48,036 nucleotides of DNA, taken from an uncultured Pelagibacteraceae bacterium. Lineage in GTDB: Bacteria > Pseudomonadota > Alphaproteobacteria > Pelagibacterales > Pelagibacteraceae. The position numbers were made by a program, and so were the translations under genes. Location of the stretch: assembly GCA_902524545.1 (NCBI GenBank), contig CABZDW010000010.1:1-48036 (forward strand), in the 5' to 3' direction. Position 1 is the first letter of the stretch; each line of letters opens with the position of its first letter. Under the pieces are notes generated by a model. It saw only the letters and a program-made list of their open reading frames with translations, was not told the origin of the DNA and did not search any database. This document shows positions 32,701 through 43,567 of the stretch, in pieces.

Positions 32701-34070
32701 ATCGAATTCATTACATATTTTTTAACTTTTTCAATATCATTTGAGAGAAGTTCAAATTTTTCTTTTCTGTCATTAACATATTTAAGACTTTCTGGTAAAT
32801 TTTCAGTTTTTGAAATTGCATCTTCTATTGCTTTTGGAAATTTACATGGATGTGCAGTTGATAATACAACGCAATTTTTTTCTAATCCTAATTTTCTCAC
32901 AACACCAATACCTACTGCAGTATGCGGATCAACCACCATCTGATGCTCGTCATTAATTGTTTTTATCATTTCAACAGTTTCATTTTCATCAAGCATTTCA
33001 GATATAAAATTCTTTTTAATTTTATCTAGATCTTTTTTTTCAATTTTATAAGTATTATTTTTTATTTCAGCCATTACATCTTTTGTAGCTTCTGAGTTAC
33101 ATTCATTTACATCATATAAAAGTCTTTCAAAATTACTTGCTATTTGTATATCCATACTTGGTGTATTTGTTTCCTTAACTTTCTTTTGACTATAATCACC
33201 ACCTGATATGGCTCTATGAAGTATGTCATTTTTGTTTGTAGCTACAATTAGTTTATCAATTGGAAGACCAAGTTTTTTTGCTAAGTATCCAGCATAAATG
33301 TCACCAAAATTTCCGGTTGGAACAGAAAAAGATAAAGGCTGACCATTTCCAACTTTAAAGAATGCATAAAAATAATATACCGATTGAGCAATAATTCTAG
33401 CCCAATTAATTGAATTTACACCAGACATATTAATTGCTTTTGAAAATTTTTGGTCATTGAACATTGCTTTTACTAAATTTTGACAATCATCAAAGTTACC
33501 CTCTACTGCAATATTAAATACGTTGTTCTCCTCATGTATTGTCATTAACCTTCTTTGTACAGGTGAAATTTTATTATTTGGATGCAATACAAATACATTT
33601 AAATTATTTTTTCCTTTCAAAGCATCTATAGCAGCTGCACCGGTATCACCAGAGGTTGCTACTATTATATTAATTTTTTTTTGATCTTGGCCCAAATGAT
33701 ATTGATAAAAATTACCAATTAATTGCATAGCAATATCTTTGAAAGCAAGTGTAGGTCCATGAAATAGTTCTAAAACTTTTAGGTTTCCTATATTGGAGAT
33801 TTTTACAACATCATTAGATCTAAAATTTGAATAAGATTTTGAAATCAAAGAGATTAGATCATCTTTAGACATGAAATCTCCTATAAATGGATAAATTATT
33901 TCAGCAGCTAAATCATTGTAACTAAGACTTTTGAGATTATCTAATTCTTCTTTTTCAAATTGTTTAATTGACTTAGGAACAAAAAGTCCTCCATCCTCTG
34001 CCAAACCTTTGAGGAAAACATCTTTAAAAGTAAAATTTTTCTGATTATTTCTTGTACTGATATAAATCAT
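32697..34070 (-). CDS. thrC: Threonine synthase
   Basis: ThrC converts O-phosphohomoserine to threonine with pyridoxal phosphate. The 457-residue protein has the PLP lysine in HGPTLAFKDIAMQLIG, the phosphate-binding loop SGDTGAAAIDALKG, and VPTGNFGDIYAGYLAKK, all typical of the longer (subgroup 2) enzyme found in Alphaproteobacteria and E. coli. It starts directly after the surf1 stop and overlaps the peroxiredoxin start. A position after the cox assembly genes is usual in this class of bacteria. Confidence 0.97.
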   Translation of the reverse strand: MIYISTRNNQKNFTFKDVFLKGLAEDGGLFVPKSIKQFEKEELDNLKSLSYNDLAAEIIYPFIGDFMSKDDLISLISKSYSNFRSNDVVKISNIGNLKVLELFHGPTLAFKDIAMQLIGNFYQYHLGQDQKKINIIVATSGDTGAAAIDALKGKNNLNVFVLHPNNKISPVQRRLMTIHEENNVFNIAVEGNFDDCQNLVKAMFNDQKFSKAINMSGVNSINWARIIAQSVYYFYAFFKVGNGQPLSFSVPTGNFGDIYAGYLAKKLGLPIDKLIVATNKNDILHRAISGGDYSQKKVKETNTPSMDIQIASNFERLLYDVNECNSEATKDVMAEIKNNTYKIEKKDLDKIKKNFISEMLDENETVEMIKTINDEHQMVVDPHTAVGIGVVRKLGLEKNCVVLSTAHPCKFPKAIEDAISKTENLPESLKYVNDRKEKFELLSNDIEKVKKYVMNSI

Positions 34071-34724
34071 TTAATAATTCTTTTTTCTAAAATATAAATA
34101 TAGTAAAAGAATTGAAAGCGCTAATGAAAACCAAGTAATAGCGTATTTTTTGTGATTATTAGAAATATTTGCAGTAATTTTTTTTGGCCTAGGAAACTGA
34201 TATTTTCCATCTAAATAAATAATATATTTCGAAAAATTTTTACCTGTGAATTTTAAGATATCTTCTCTATTTAAACTAAACCAGTAATTTTTATCTAAAT
34301 CATTATCTGGCTTAAAGATATTTTTTCTACTTTGTAATTTTAATGTTCCAATAATATTTTTTTGATCAAATGCATTTATTTCTTGATTACCCTTCTTTTC
34401 AAATGGTATCCAACCTCTATTTATTAAATAATTTTCATCCCCAATGGTAATTGGATTTATTACTTCAAACCCAGGAGTACCAGACTCATTTAAATTGTAT
34501 AAATAAATTTGTTTATCAAAATCTATAGACCCTGAGGTTTTAATTTTAAGAAAATTTTCTTTGTTTGATTGAGCTAATTCCACTGGGGGATTTTTTAATG
34601 AATTTTCAATCTCTAAAATCAAATTATTCTTCCAATTTAGTCGGACAATTTGCCATGTACCTAGTCCAATAAAAACAAGAATAAAAAAAATTATAAAAAC
34701 AGAAAATAAAAACTTATGTTTCAA
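34071..34724 (-). CDS. SURF1 family cytochrome oxidase assembly protein
   Basis: SURF1 helps insert heme a into subunit I of cytochrome oxidase. The 217-residue protein has the classical topology: an N-terminal membrane helix (about 5-24, with GLGTWQIVRLNWK directly after), a periplasmic domain with the conserved INRGWIPFEKK motif, and a C-terminal helix (about 193-212). The start is a TTG at 34724, 8 bp after the ctaE stop; no ATG is available near the conserved N-terminus. It is slightly shorter than most members (230-250). Confidence 0.93.
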   Translation of the reverse strand: MKHKFLFSVFIIFFILVFIGLGTWQIVRLNWKNNLILEIENSLKNPPVELAQSNKENFLKIKTSGSIDFDKQIYLYNLNESGTPGFEVINPITIGDENYLINRGWIPFEKKGNQEINAFDQKNIIGTLKLQSRKNIFKPDNDLDKNYWFSLNREDILKFTGKNFSKYIIYLDGKYQFPRPKKITANISNNHKKYAITWFSLALSILLLYLYFRKKNY

Positions 34725-34732
34725 GGATCAAA

Positions 34733-35521
34733 TTAACTTCCCCAAATATATATTGCAGCAAACAAAAATAACCAAACAACGTCAACAAAGTGCCAATACC
34801 ATGCAGCTGCTTCAAAACCAAAATGATGGTCTTTAGTAAAATGACCCAATTTTCCTCTCCATAAACATACTGCTAAAAAAATTGTTCCAACTATAACATG
34901 GAAACCATGAAAGCCTGTTGCCATATAAAAAACAGAACCATAAATATGATCTGAAAAGGCAAATGTAGCATGATGATATTCATATGCTTGAAGTGCTGTA
35001 AAAAATGCTCCAAGAATTACTGTAAGCATCAATCCTTGTATAAAACCTTTTCTATCGCCTTCTAATAATGAATGGTGAGACCAAGTAACAGTTGTGCCTG
35101 ATAACAGTAAAACTAATGTGTTAATTAAAGGTATATCCCAAGGATCAAAAGTCACAATATCTTTAGGTGGCCATACGTTTCCTACAAAATCATTTGGGAA
35201 AAGACTAACGTCAAAGTAAGCCCAAAACCAAGCAACAAAAAACATTACCTCAGATGCGATAAATAAAGTCATTCCATAACGATGGTGAATTTGAACAACA
35301 GGCGTATGATGACCTTGATGTTCTGCTTCAATGACTACATCTCTGAACCACATATACGCACCATAAATTAGAAGAGCTAATCCAAGATACATTCCCCATG
35401 AAACATCTGAATGCATATAATACACAGCACCTATTGCTAATACTAAGCAAGAAAACGAAACATAAATAGGCCAAGGACTTGGGTCTACTAAGTGATAATC
35501 ATGTTTTTTTTCAGCTGACAT
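34733..35521 (-). CDS. ctaE: Cytochrome c oxidase subunit III
   Basis: Subunit III stabilises the aa3 oxidase and its proton uptake. The 262-residue protein has seven predicted membrane helices. Family motifs are the N-terminal HLVDPSPWP, the MTLFIASEVMFFVAWFWAYF helix with its conserved glutamate, TTVTWSHHSLL, and the C-terminal AAWYWHFVDVVWLFLFAAIYIWG. Length is standard for alphaproteobacterial and mitochondrial COX3 (about 260-275). It lies 9 bp after ctaG. Confidence 0.97.
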   Translation of the reverse strand: MSAEKKHDYHLVDPSPWPIYVSFSCLVLAIGAVYYMHSDVSWGMYLGLALLIYGAYMWFRDVVIEAEHQGHHTPVVQIHHRYGMTLFIASEVMFFVAWFWAYFDVSLFPNDFVGNVWPPKDIVTFDPWDIPLINTLVLLLSGTTVTWSHHSLLEGDRKGFIQGLMLTVILGAFFTALQAYEYHHATFAFSDHIYGSVFYMATGFHGFHVIVGTIFLAVCLWRGKLGHFTKDHHFGFEAAAWYWHFVDVVWLFLFAAIYIWGS

Positions 35522-35530
35522 TTTTTTGAA

Positions 35531-36064
35531 TTATGATTGTTTATAATAATCTGTCGAGAAAAAAGTATACGACATAGTTACATCTTCTAGGTTTTTGACA
35601 CTTGGATCATTAATCATTTCAGGGTCTAGATAAAAAGTCATCACATAAGTGGCTTTTTCTCCAGCTTTTAATTCTTGTTTTTCAAAACAAAAACAGCCAA
35701 GTTTGCTATAATATTTCCCAAAACTTGCTGGTGATACGTTAAAACTGGCTACACCTGCAGTTGGTTTGCTACTATAATTTTCAACCTCAAACTCTATTTT
35801 ATTAACTTGGCCAACTTTCACATCTAAAACATTAGATTTAGCTTTAAAATCCCAAGGTAAATTATTCACATTGGTATCAAATCTAACACTCACAACTTTG
35901 TTAAGAACTATTTTAGGAGCACTGTTTGAAATTTGAGTAGTGCCTCCAAAACCTGTTACTCTACAAAATAAATCATATAAAGGTACAGCAGCATAGGATA
36001 AACCTAACATAAATACAAATATTCCTATGAGAACTATTGGCGTAAGATTTTTTCTTTGTATCAT
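35531..36064 (-). CDS. ctaG: Cytochrome c oxidase assembly protein CtaG/Cox11
   Basis: CtaG/Cox11 delivers copper to the CuB site of subunit I. The 177-residue protein has one N-terminal membrane helix (about 8-28) and a periplasmic immunoglobulin-like domain. YDLFCRVTGFGGTTQ sits right after the anchor, and the copper-binding CFCFEKQ motif is present (KLGCFCFEKQELKAGE), followed by FYLDPEM. Its ATG overlaps the stop of the small upstream gene as ATGA. The length is slightly below average, but all copper-site cysteines are present. Confidence 0.96.
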   Translation of the reverse strand: MIQRKNLTPIVLIGIFVFMLGLSYAAVPLYDLFCRVTGFGGTTQISNSAPKIVLNKVVSVRFDTNVNNLPWDFKAKSNVLDVKVGQVNKIEFEVENYSSKPTAGVASFNVSPASFGKYYSKLGCFCFEKQELKAGEKATYVMTFYLDPEMINDPSVKNLEDVTMSYTFFSTDYYKQS

Positions 36065-36186
36065 ATTGCTCTATCAAAAACTCCGGTATTATATAATGTA
36101 AATAAAAATAAAAAAACCATGAAAGCAATAATTGCTAGTGCTGTTTTGATATTTTTTTTCTTTGTTTTTTTATCAGGTATAATCAT
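36061..36186 (-). CDS. 41-residue single-helix membrane protein, CoxF-like
   Basis: On the minus strand an uninterrupted frame of 41 codons fills the ctaB-ctaG gap. It starts MIIPDKKTKKKN, a basic cytoplasmic head, followed by one hydrophobic helix (about 15-33, TALAIIAFMVFLFLFTLY) and a short tail NTGVFDRAI. Its ATG overlaps the ctaB stop (36183-36186) and its stop overlaps the ctaG start (36061-36064), both as ATGA, which strongly argues for a real, translationally coupled gene. Many Alphaproteobacteria have a small membrane protein (CoxF type) at this place, inferred to help oxidase assembly. It is too short for routine gene finders, and a 60-codon frame on the other strand hides it. Confidence 0.8.
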   Translation of the reverse strand: MIIPDKKTKKKNIKTALAIIAFMVFLFLFTLYNTGVFDRAI

Positions 36187-37094
36187 AAAATCTTATCTAT
36201 CAAAAAAAGCACAAAAACCAAAAACAAATATAAGATAGAGTAGCCAAATATTGATTTAGCTTTTTTAGCACTAAATTTATTTTTTTTAAATCTATAAAGA
36301 TCAAAACACAAATAATTATAATAAATAGTTAATAACAATGATGGAATTAGAAAAACAAATCCAACAAAGTTAATTACATATGGAAAAATTATCACTGGAA
36401 GCATTATCAAAGAGTAGACAAAAATATTTAATTTAGTGCTCTCTATCCCATTTGTTAGAGGAAGCATGGGTATATTAGCTTTTTTATAATCTTCTGATTT
36501 ATATAAGCTTAATGCCCAAAAATGTGATGGCGTCCAAAAGAAAATAATTAAAAAAAATACAAGAGGTTCGAGAGATAAAGATCCTGTAGCAATAGTCCAG
36601 CCTATAACAGGAGGAAGAGCTCCTGCTGCTCCACCAATAACAATATTCTGCGAGGTTCTTTTTTTCAGCCAAATTGTATAAATTAAAACATAAAATATAA
36701 TGGTAAAAAGTAATATTCCTGCAGATACTCTATTTGTAAAATAATCTAGTGCAACTACTGAAATAACCGATAAAGTTATTCCAAATATAAGAGCCTGATT
36801 TTTATTAACTTTACCAGTTGGTATTGGTCTTAAGCAAGTTCTACTCATCAAAGCATCAAGATCGGACTCGTACCACATATTTAATGCTCCTGCTGCTCCT
36901 GCGCCCATTGAAACTAGCAATATTCCAACTATTGCATCTTGAGTTGAAACCATAGTTGGAGCTGTTAATAATCCTACCGCACAAGTAAATATCACAAGCG
37001 ACATTACTCTTGGTTTCATTAATTTAAATAATTCAGAAAAATTTAGTAAGTCTTCCTGAGACAGATTATCTTTTTTAAATTTTAGACTACTCAT
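36183..37094 (-). CDS. ctaB: Protoheme IX farnesyltransferase (heme O synthase)
   Basis: CtaB (CyoE) adds a farnesyl group to heme b, making heme O, the precursor of the heme a in this oxidase. The 303 residues (ATG 37094) form about nine membrane helices. The two polyprenyl-transferase motifs are present: NMWYESDLDALMSRTCLRPIPTGKV (the first Asp-rich motif) and a later YKSEDYKKANIPMLPL loop. It takes its isoprenoid from the MEP pathway represented here by ispE and ispH. It lies 20 bp downstream of ctaD and overlaps the 41-residue gene by 4 bp. Confidence 0.96.
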   Translation of the reverse strand: MSSLKFKKDNLSQEDLLNFSELFKLMKPRVMSLVIFTCAVGLLTAPTMVSTQDAIVGILLVSMGAGAAGALNMWYESDLDALMSRTCLRPIPTGKVNKNQALIFGITLSVISVVALDYFTNRVSAGILLFTIIFYVLIYTIWLKKRTSQNIVIGGAAGALPPVIGWTIATGSLSLEPLVFFLIIFFWTPSHFWALSLYKSEDYKKANIPMLPLTNGIESTKLNIFVYSLIMLPVIIFPYVINFVGFVFLIPSLLLTIYYNYLCFDLYRFKKNKFSAKKAKSIFGYSILYLFLVFVLFLIDKIL

Positions 37095-37114
37095 CAATTT
37101 TAAAGCTTTTAATC

Positions 37115-39564
<2,450 letters not shown>

Positions 39565-39624
39565 TTTTAATAGCTATATAAAGCTCTTTTATAAAAATTA
39601 CACTTTTGTTTTCGCGACAATTTA

Positions 39625-40326
39625 TCAATTAATCACATAATTTAGGATCGAAATTGCCGATATGACTGCGGTTTCAGACCTTAAAATATTCTCATTAATT
39701 TTAATAGGTTGAACGCCCTTAAAAGAGAGAATCTTCTCTCTTTCGGTCTCTGAAAAATCTCCCTCTGGACCAATGATTATACAAACAGGCTTATTTGTAA
39801 ATTTTGATTTATCAATTTTTTTAATATTTGAATTTAAATCTGTAAAAATTAGATCCATCGAATTTTTTTTTAAAAAACCATTTAAATCTTGAGCGCCTTC
39901 AATTATTGGCACATTGATACGGTTTGATTGTTCACTGGCTTCAATAATAATTTTTTCTGAGCGATTTTTATTAATTTTTCTAACCACTGTTCTATCAAAA
40001 ATAATTGGTAAAAATTTTGTAACTCCGAGCTCTGTTGCTTTTTGCAGCATAAAATTCTGATAGTTTGATTTGATAGGAGAAAATGCTAACCATAATTCTT
40101 TTGTAATCTCTTTTTGTCTAAGTTGTTTTATTATTTTAAATTCAACAGTATTTTTAGATATTCCTAGAATTTTTGCTTCCCACTCTCCCTCTTTGTTAAA
40201 TAAAGAGAAAACCTCGCTTTCTTTTACTCTCATTACTTTACCTAAATAATGTGATTGATCCTTATTGAGTTTATCGATCATGTTAGTTGATAAAGTATCT
40301 GAAAAAAATAATCTAATATTACTCAT
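39625..40326 (-). CDS. rsmE: 16S rRNA (uracil(1498)-N3)-methyltransferase
   Basis: RsmE methylates N3 of U1498 in the 16S rRNA decoding region. The 233-residue protein has an N-terminal PUA-like domain (RLFFSD ... HYLGKVMRVKESEVFSLFN) and a C-terminal SPOUT domain with LQKATELGVTKFLPI, the knot motif IIGPEGDFSETEREKI and the final ILRSETAVISAISILNY. Length is typical (about 240). It is upstream of ctaC on the same strand with a 60 bp gap and divergent from the haloacid dehalogenase (17 bp). Confidence 0.96.
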   Translation of the reverse strand: MSNIRLFFSDTLSTNMIDKLNKDQSHYLGKVMRVKESEVFSLFNKEGEWEAKILGISKNTVEFKIIKQLRQKEITKELWLAFSPIKSNYQNFMLQKATELGVTKFLPIIFDRTVVRKINKNRSEKIIIEASEQSNRINVPIIEGAQDLNGFLKKNSMDLIFTDLNSNIKKIDKSKFTNKPVCIIIGPEGDFSETEREKILSFKGVQPIKINENILRSETAVISAISILNYVIN

Positions 40327-40343
40327 TTGTGTTAAGTTAATTT

Positions 40344-41006
40344 ATGAAAAATATTAAAGCAATAATTTTTGATGCTTATGGTACATTGTTTGATGTCAAT
40401 TCAGCTGCTGAAAAATGTAAAGACAAGATTGGAGCTAAGTGGGAAGGTTTTGCAAATTTTTGGAGAACAACTCAGCTAGAATACACCTGGCTTAGAAGCC
40501 TTATGGGAAGACACAAGGATTTTTGGGAAATTACAGAGGATAGTTTAGATAAATCAATGAATACCTTTAATATAGACGCATCAATGAAAAATGAATTATT
40601 GAATTTATATAAAGTTCTCTCACCTTTTAAGGAGGTTCCAGAAACTCTTAAAAAATTAAAAGAAAAAAATTTTAAATTAGCTATACTTTCAAATGGAACC
40701 CCATCTCTTTTGAAAGAGTTAGTTGAGAGTAATAATTTAGATAATCTATTCGATGATTTATTTTCAATAGAGGAAGTTAGAATTTATAAACCAGACTCGA
40801 AAGTTTATGAATTACCCATCAAAAAATACAAAATTAAAAGAAATGAAGTAGCTTTCTTAAGTGCAAACACGTGGGATGTTTCAGGAGGGGGGAATTATGG
40901 TTATCACTCTATTTGGGTAAATCGTAATAATAATATCTTTGACAATCTTGATTACAAACCCAGTGATCAAGTTAAAAATTTAAGCGAGCTTGTTGATTTA
41001 ATTTAA
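40344..41006 (+). CDS. HAD-superfamily hydrolase, (S)-2-haloacid dehalogenase type II
   Basis: A 220-residue HAD phosphatase-fold hydrolase closest to haloacid dehalogenase type II, which hydrolyses L-2-haloacids. The nucleophile is D10 in IIFDAYGTLFDV, where the second acid of phosphatases is replaced by tyrosine, as in true dehalogenases. Other motifs are LSNGTPSLLK (motif II), a lysine in YKPDSKVYEL (motif III) and FLSANTWDVSGGGNYG (motif IV). Substrate cannot be fixed from sequence; in seawater haloacetates are a reasonable guess. It leads a short cluster of redox- and detoxification-like genes on the + strand. Confidence 0.9.
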   Translation: MKNIKAIIFDAYGTLFDVNSAAEKCKDKIGAKWEGFANFWRTTQLEYTWLRSLMGRHKDFWEITEDSLDKSMNTFNIDASMKNELLNLYKVLSPFKEVPETLKKLKEKNFKLAILSNGTPSLLKELVESNNLDNLFDDLFSIEEVRIYKPDSKVYELPIKKYKIKRNEVAFLSANTWDVSGGGNYGYHSIWVNRNNNIFDNLDYKPSDQVKNLSELVDLI

Positions 41007-41026
41007 ATTATAAAGAGGTAAATAAT

Positions 41027-41266
41027 ATGAATAAAGGACAAAGAGCTGGGGAAGGCGCATTAGCTATAGGCGTTGAGCAGGGAAAATCTTATTACTGGTG
41101 TAGTTGTGGTAAAAGTTCTAAGCAGCCATTTTGTGATGGTTCGCACAAAGGAACAGAATTTAAACCCTTTGTTTATAGAGCCGAATTGACAAAAAAAGTA
41201 TTTTTTTGTGCATGTAAACAAACAAATGATCAACCTTTTTGTGATGGCTCGCATAACAAAAAGTAA
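41027..41266 (+). CDS. Tandem CDGSH iron-sulfur protein
   Basis: A 79-residue protein made of two CDGSH-type [2Fe-2S] motifs. Motif one has C25, C27, C36 and H40 (CSCGKSSKQPFCDGSH); motif two has C61, C63, C72 and H76 (CACKQTNDQPFCDGSH). Each has the three-cysteine, one-histidine ligand set of mitoNEET. It lacks a membrane anchor and so should be cytoplasmic. Tandem CDGSH proteins (Miner2/CISD3-like) are thought to act in redox sensing or iron-sulfur transfer. A good AAAGAGG ribosome-binding site (from 41012) precedes the ATG. Confidence 0.93.
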   Translation: MNKGQRAGEGALAIGVEQGKSYYWCSCGKSSKQPFCDGSHKGTEFKPFVYRAELTKKVFFCACKQTNDQPFCDGSHNKK

Positions 41267-41302
41267 TATTGCAAATCAAAATAGAACTACTATTTTAATC
41301 TC

Positions 41303-42139
41303 ATGAAAAATATTGAAGTAAATAAAATTATTGATCCTATTCCAGCATCAGATGGAGCTGGAGTTAAATTAAAAAGAAGTATTGGTGTTGAACCAAATTA
41401 TTTCGATCCTTTCTTGATGCTAGATGAATTTGGTTCAGAAAATAGTGAGGATTATATTGCTGGGTTTCCTCCACATCCCCACAGAGGAATTGAAACTGTC
41501 ACTTATATGCTTGCTGGTGATTTTGAGCATGAAGACAGTACTGGCGGAAAGGGTAAAATGACTGCTGGTGATGTTCAATGGATGAAAACAGGAAGTGGAA
41601 TTATTCACTCTGAGATGCCTGCTATGAAAGAGGGAAAACTTCATGGATTTCAATTGTGGATAAATATGCCAGCAAAATTAAAGATGAGTAAACCAGAGTA
41701 CATTTACATTGATGCAGATAAAATGAGTGTTCACAAAGATGATGGTAAACAAGTAAAAGTTATTGCAGGTAAATTTGAAAAAGCTGAAGGTCCAGTTAAA
41801 GGGCATAATGTTGAGCCCATTTATTTTGATGTTGAATTATATAAAAACAAAGATTTTAAATTTAGTCTTCCATCCACGCATAATACATTTATCTACCTCA
41901 TAAAAGGCGAAATCAAAATCGGTGAAAAAAAACATGAAAAAGTAAAGGATAGTACTTTGATCTTGTTATCGAAAGGTGAAGATTTAAAAGTCAGATCACA
42001 AACTGATGCAAAATTCTTGGTTATTTCTGGTAAACCTATAAATGAAGAAATAGCTAGAGGTGGACCATTTGTAATGAACACTAAAGCAGAGATCTTGCAA
42101 GCTGTTCAGGATTATCATAGTGGCTCATTTGTAAAGTAG
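41303..42139 (+). CDS. Pirin family cupin protein
   Basis: A 278-residue bicupin of the pirin family; some bacterial members (YhhW) have quercetin dioxygenase activity, others regulate metabolic enzymes. The N-terminal cupin has the metal ligands H58, H60, H102 and E104 (GFPPHPHRGIETVTYML and GSGIIHSEMP). The second, C-terminal cupin (about 150-278) lacks such ligands, as in other pirins, and ends with GGPFVMNTKAEILQAVQDY. It lies 36 bp after the CDGSH gene and 3 bp before the quinone oxidoreductase. The physiological substrate is unknown. Confidence 0.93.
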   Translation: MKNIEVNKIIDPIPASDGAGVKLKRSIGVEPNYFDPFLMLDEFGSENSEDYIAGFPPHPHRGIETVTYMLAGDFEHEDSTGGKGKMTAGDVQWMKTGSGIIHSEMPAMKEGKLHGFQLWINMPAKLKMSKPEYIYIDADKMSVHKDDGKQVKVIAGKFEKAEGPVKGHNVEPIYFDVELYKNKDFKFSLPSTHNTFIYLIKGEIKIGEKKHEKVKDSTLILLSKGEDLKVRSQTDAKFLVISGKPINEEIARGGPFVMNTKAEILQAVQDYHSGSFVK

Positions 42140-42142
42140 ATA

Positions 42143-43114
42143 ATGAAATCAGTTCAAATAGATAAATTTGGTGGACCAGATGTTTTGGTTATTAAAGATG
42201 TAGAATTAGGGAAGCCTGGACCAAAAGAAGTGTTGATTAAAAATTTATCAATTGGTTTAAATTTTATAGATATTTATCATCGAACAGGCCTTTATCCTAT
42301 TCCATTACCCAGTGGTATTGGACTTGAAGCTTGTGGAGTAATTCAAGAGGTTGGATCTGAAGTAAAATTATTTAAAGTTGGTGATAGAGTTACTCATGCA
42401 TCAATGCCTATCGGAGCTTATTCAGAAAAACAAATAATGCCTGAAGATAAACTAGTTTCTGTCCCTGATGGTATCTCTGATGAAGTAGCATCTTGCATTA
42501 CATTAAAAGGAATTACTGCAGAATACTTATTACATAGAGCGTATCCATTAAAAAAAGGTGATAAAGTTTTATATCATGCTGCTGCAGGTGGGCTTGGCCA
42601 GATTTTATGTCCATGGGCTAATGCATTGGGTGCTCAAGTTATTGGAACCGTTGGTTCAAAAACTAAAGAGGAAACAGCTAAAAAGAATGGTTGCCATCAC
42701 GTAATTAATTATTCTGAAAAAAATTTTGTTAAAGAAGTTGAAAAAATTGTTGGTAAAAACGGTATTGACGTTGTCTATGATGGTGTTGGTGTTAAAACCT
42801 TCAAAGGATCGATTGAAACATTAAAGATAAGGGGAATGATGGTAGCATTTGGAAATGCATCAGGTTATGTAGATACCATAGATGTTAAAAAAGATATAAA
42901 TGCTAAAGGTCTTTTTTTTACGAGACCATCTATCGCTCATTATACCGTAAAAAGAGAAGAACTTGTAGAGTCAGCAAAAAAAGTTTTTGATGCAGTCTTA
43001 TCAAAAAAATTCAACGTTGAAATTTCAAAAAAATACTCACTAAATGATGCTGCCCAAGCCCATAAAGATCTAGAATCTAGATTATTAACTGGTCCAGCAG
43101 TCATAGTTCCTTAG
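42143..43114 (+). CDS. Zinc-independent NADPH:quinone oxidoreductase (Qor, MDR superfamily)
   Basis: A 323-residue medium-chain reductase of the Qor group, which reduces quinones with NADPH without zinc. The signatures are NFIDIYHRTGLYPIPLPSGIGLEACGVI near the N-terminus, the nucleotide-binding loop HAAAGGLGQILCPWA, and IGTVGSKTKEETAKK. The catalytic zinc ligands of alcohol dehydrogenases are absent. It begins 3 bp after the pirin stop and ends 4 bp inside the convergent DUF2721 gene. With the pirin, CDGSH and HAD genes it forms a likely detoxification/redox operon. Confidence 0.93.
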   Translation: MKSVQIDKFGGPDVLVIKDVELGKPGPKEVLIKNLSIGLNFIDIYHRTGLYPIPLPSGIGLEACGVIQEVGSEVKLFKVGDRVTHASMPIGAYSEKQIMPEDKLVSVPDGISDEVASCITLKGITAEYLLHRAYPLKKGDKVLYHAAAGGLGQILCPWANALGAQVIGTVGSKTKEETAKKNGCHHVINYSEKNFVKEVEKIVGKNGIDVVYDGVGVKTFKGSIETLKIRGMMVAFGNASGYVDTIDVKKDINAKGLFFTRPSIAHYTVKREELVESAKKVFDAVLSKKFNVEISKKYSLNDAAQAHKDLESRLLTGPAVIVP

Positions 43115-43515
43115 TCTACATTTACATCCATATCGGACATATGAAGCTTAAGAGCATTTGTTGAAATATGAATTTCTCTAATAAAAAATAATATTGAAAT
43201 AATCATAGAGAGACAACATGAGCCAAATATTATCCTCGCTATAAAAACTTCACTCAAGTAAAGAGCAAATACAGTTAACATATTAAATAAAAAGCCGAAA
43301 GCAGCAAACAAGATGGTCCATCTTAAAAGGGTTATTCTTCCACTTAAATTTATAAACTGTTTTTTCCACTCAGGAGGTATATGTTTTTCATACACATGTT
43401 CATCGTGAAGCTGTCTTACAAGAATACTTAATGAGTGAAATCTATTACTATAGACTGCCATCAACAATGGTATTGCAGGAAACATCAAAGCTGTCACAGT
43501 ATAATCAATATTCAT
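43111..43515 (-). CDS. DUF2721 family membrane protein
   Basis: A 134-residue membrane protein (ATG 43515; a TTG start seven codons upstream is also open). It fits DUF2721: an N-terminal helix (about 5-22, TALMFPAIPLLMAVYSNRF), a cytoplasmic segment with LSILVRQLHDE, and two further hydrophobic helices (about 65-85 and 88-108). No enzyme motif is visible and no function is known to me. It overlaps the quinone oxidoreductase tail to tail by 4 bp and is divergent from ubiA. Confidence 0.8.
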   Translation of the reverse strand: MNIDYTVTALMFPAIPLLMAVYSNRFHSLSILVRQLHDEHVYEKHIPPEWKKQFINLSGRITLLRWTILFAAFGFLFNMLTVFALYLSEVFIARIIFGSCCLSMIISILFFIREIHISTNALKLHMSDMDVNVD

Positions 43516-43567
43516 ACGAATCAGTTTGATTATCAATCTTGCCTTTGTTATTTACAAGTAAAATCTT

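Noticed and set aside
36056..36238. 60-codon plus-strand frame in the ctaB-ctaG gap with a hydrophobic stretch
   Set aside because: It is antisense to the 41-residue minus-strand gene, which has ATGA overlaps with both neighbours, and it runs into ctaB coding sequence. The hydrophobic run is a shadow of poly-T/poly-A codons.
39565..39624. Cox operon promoter or a redox-regulator site around TTGTCGCGA
   Set aside because: The TTGTCG and TATAAA elements are 21 bp apart, too far for a sigma70 pair, and the GC-rich core alone is not enough to name an operator.
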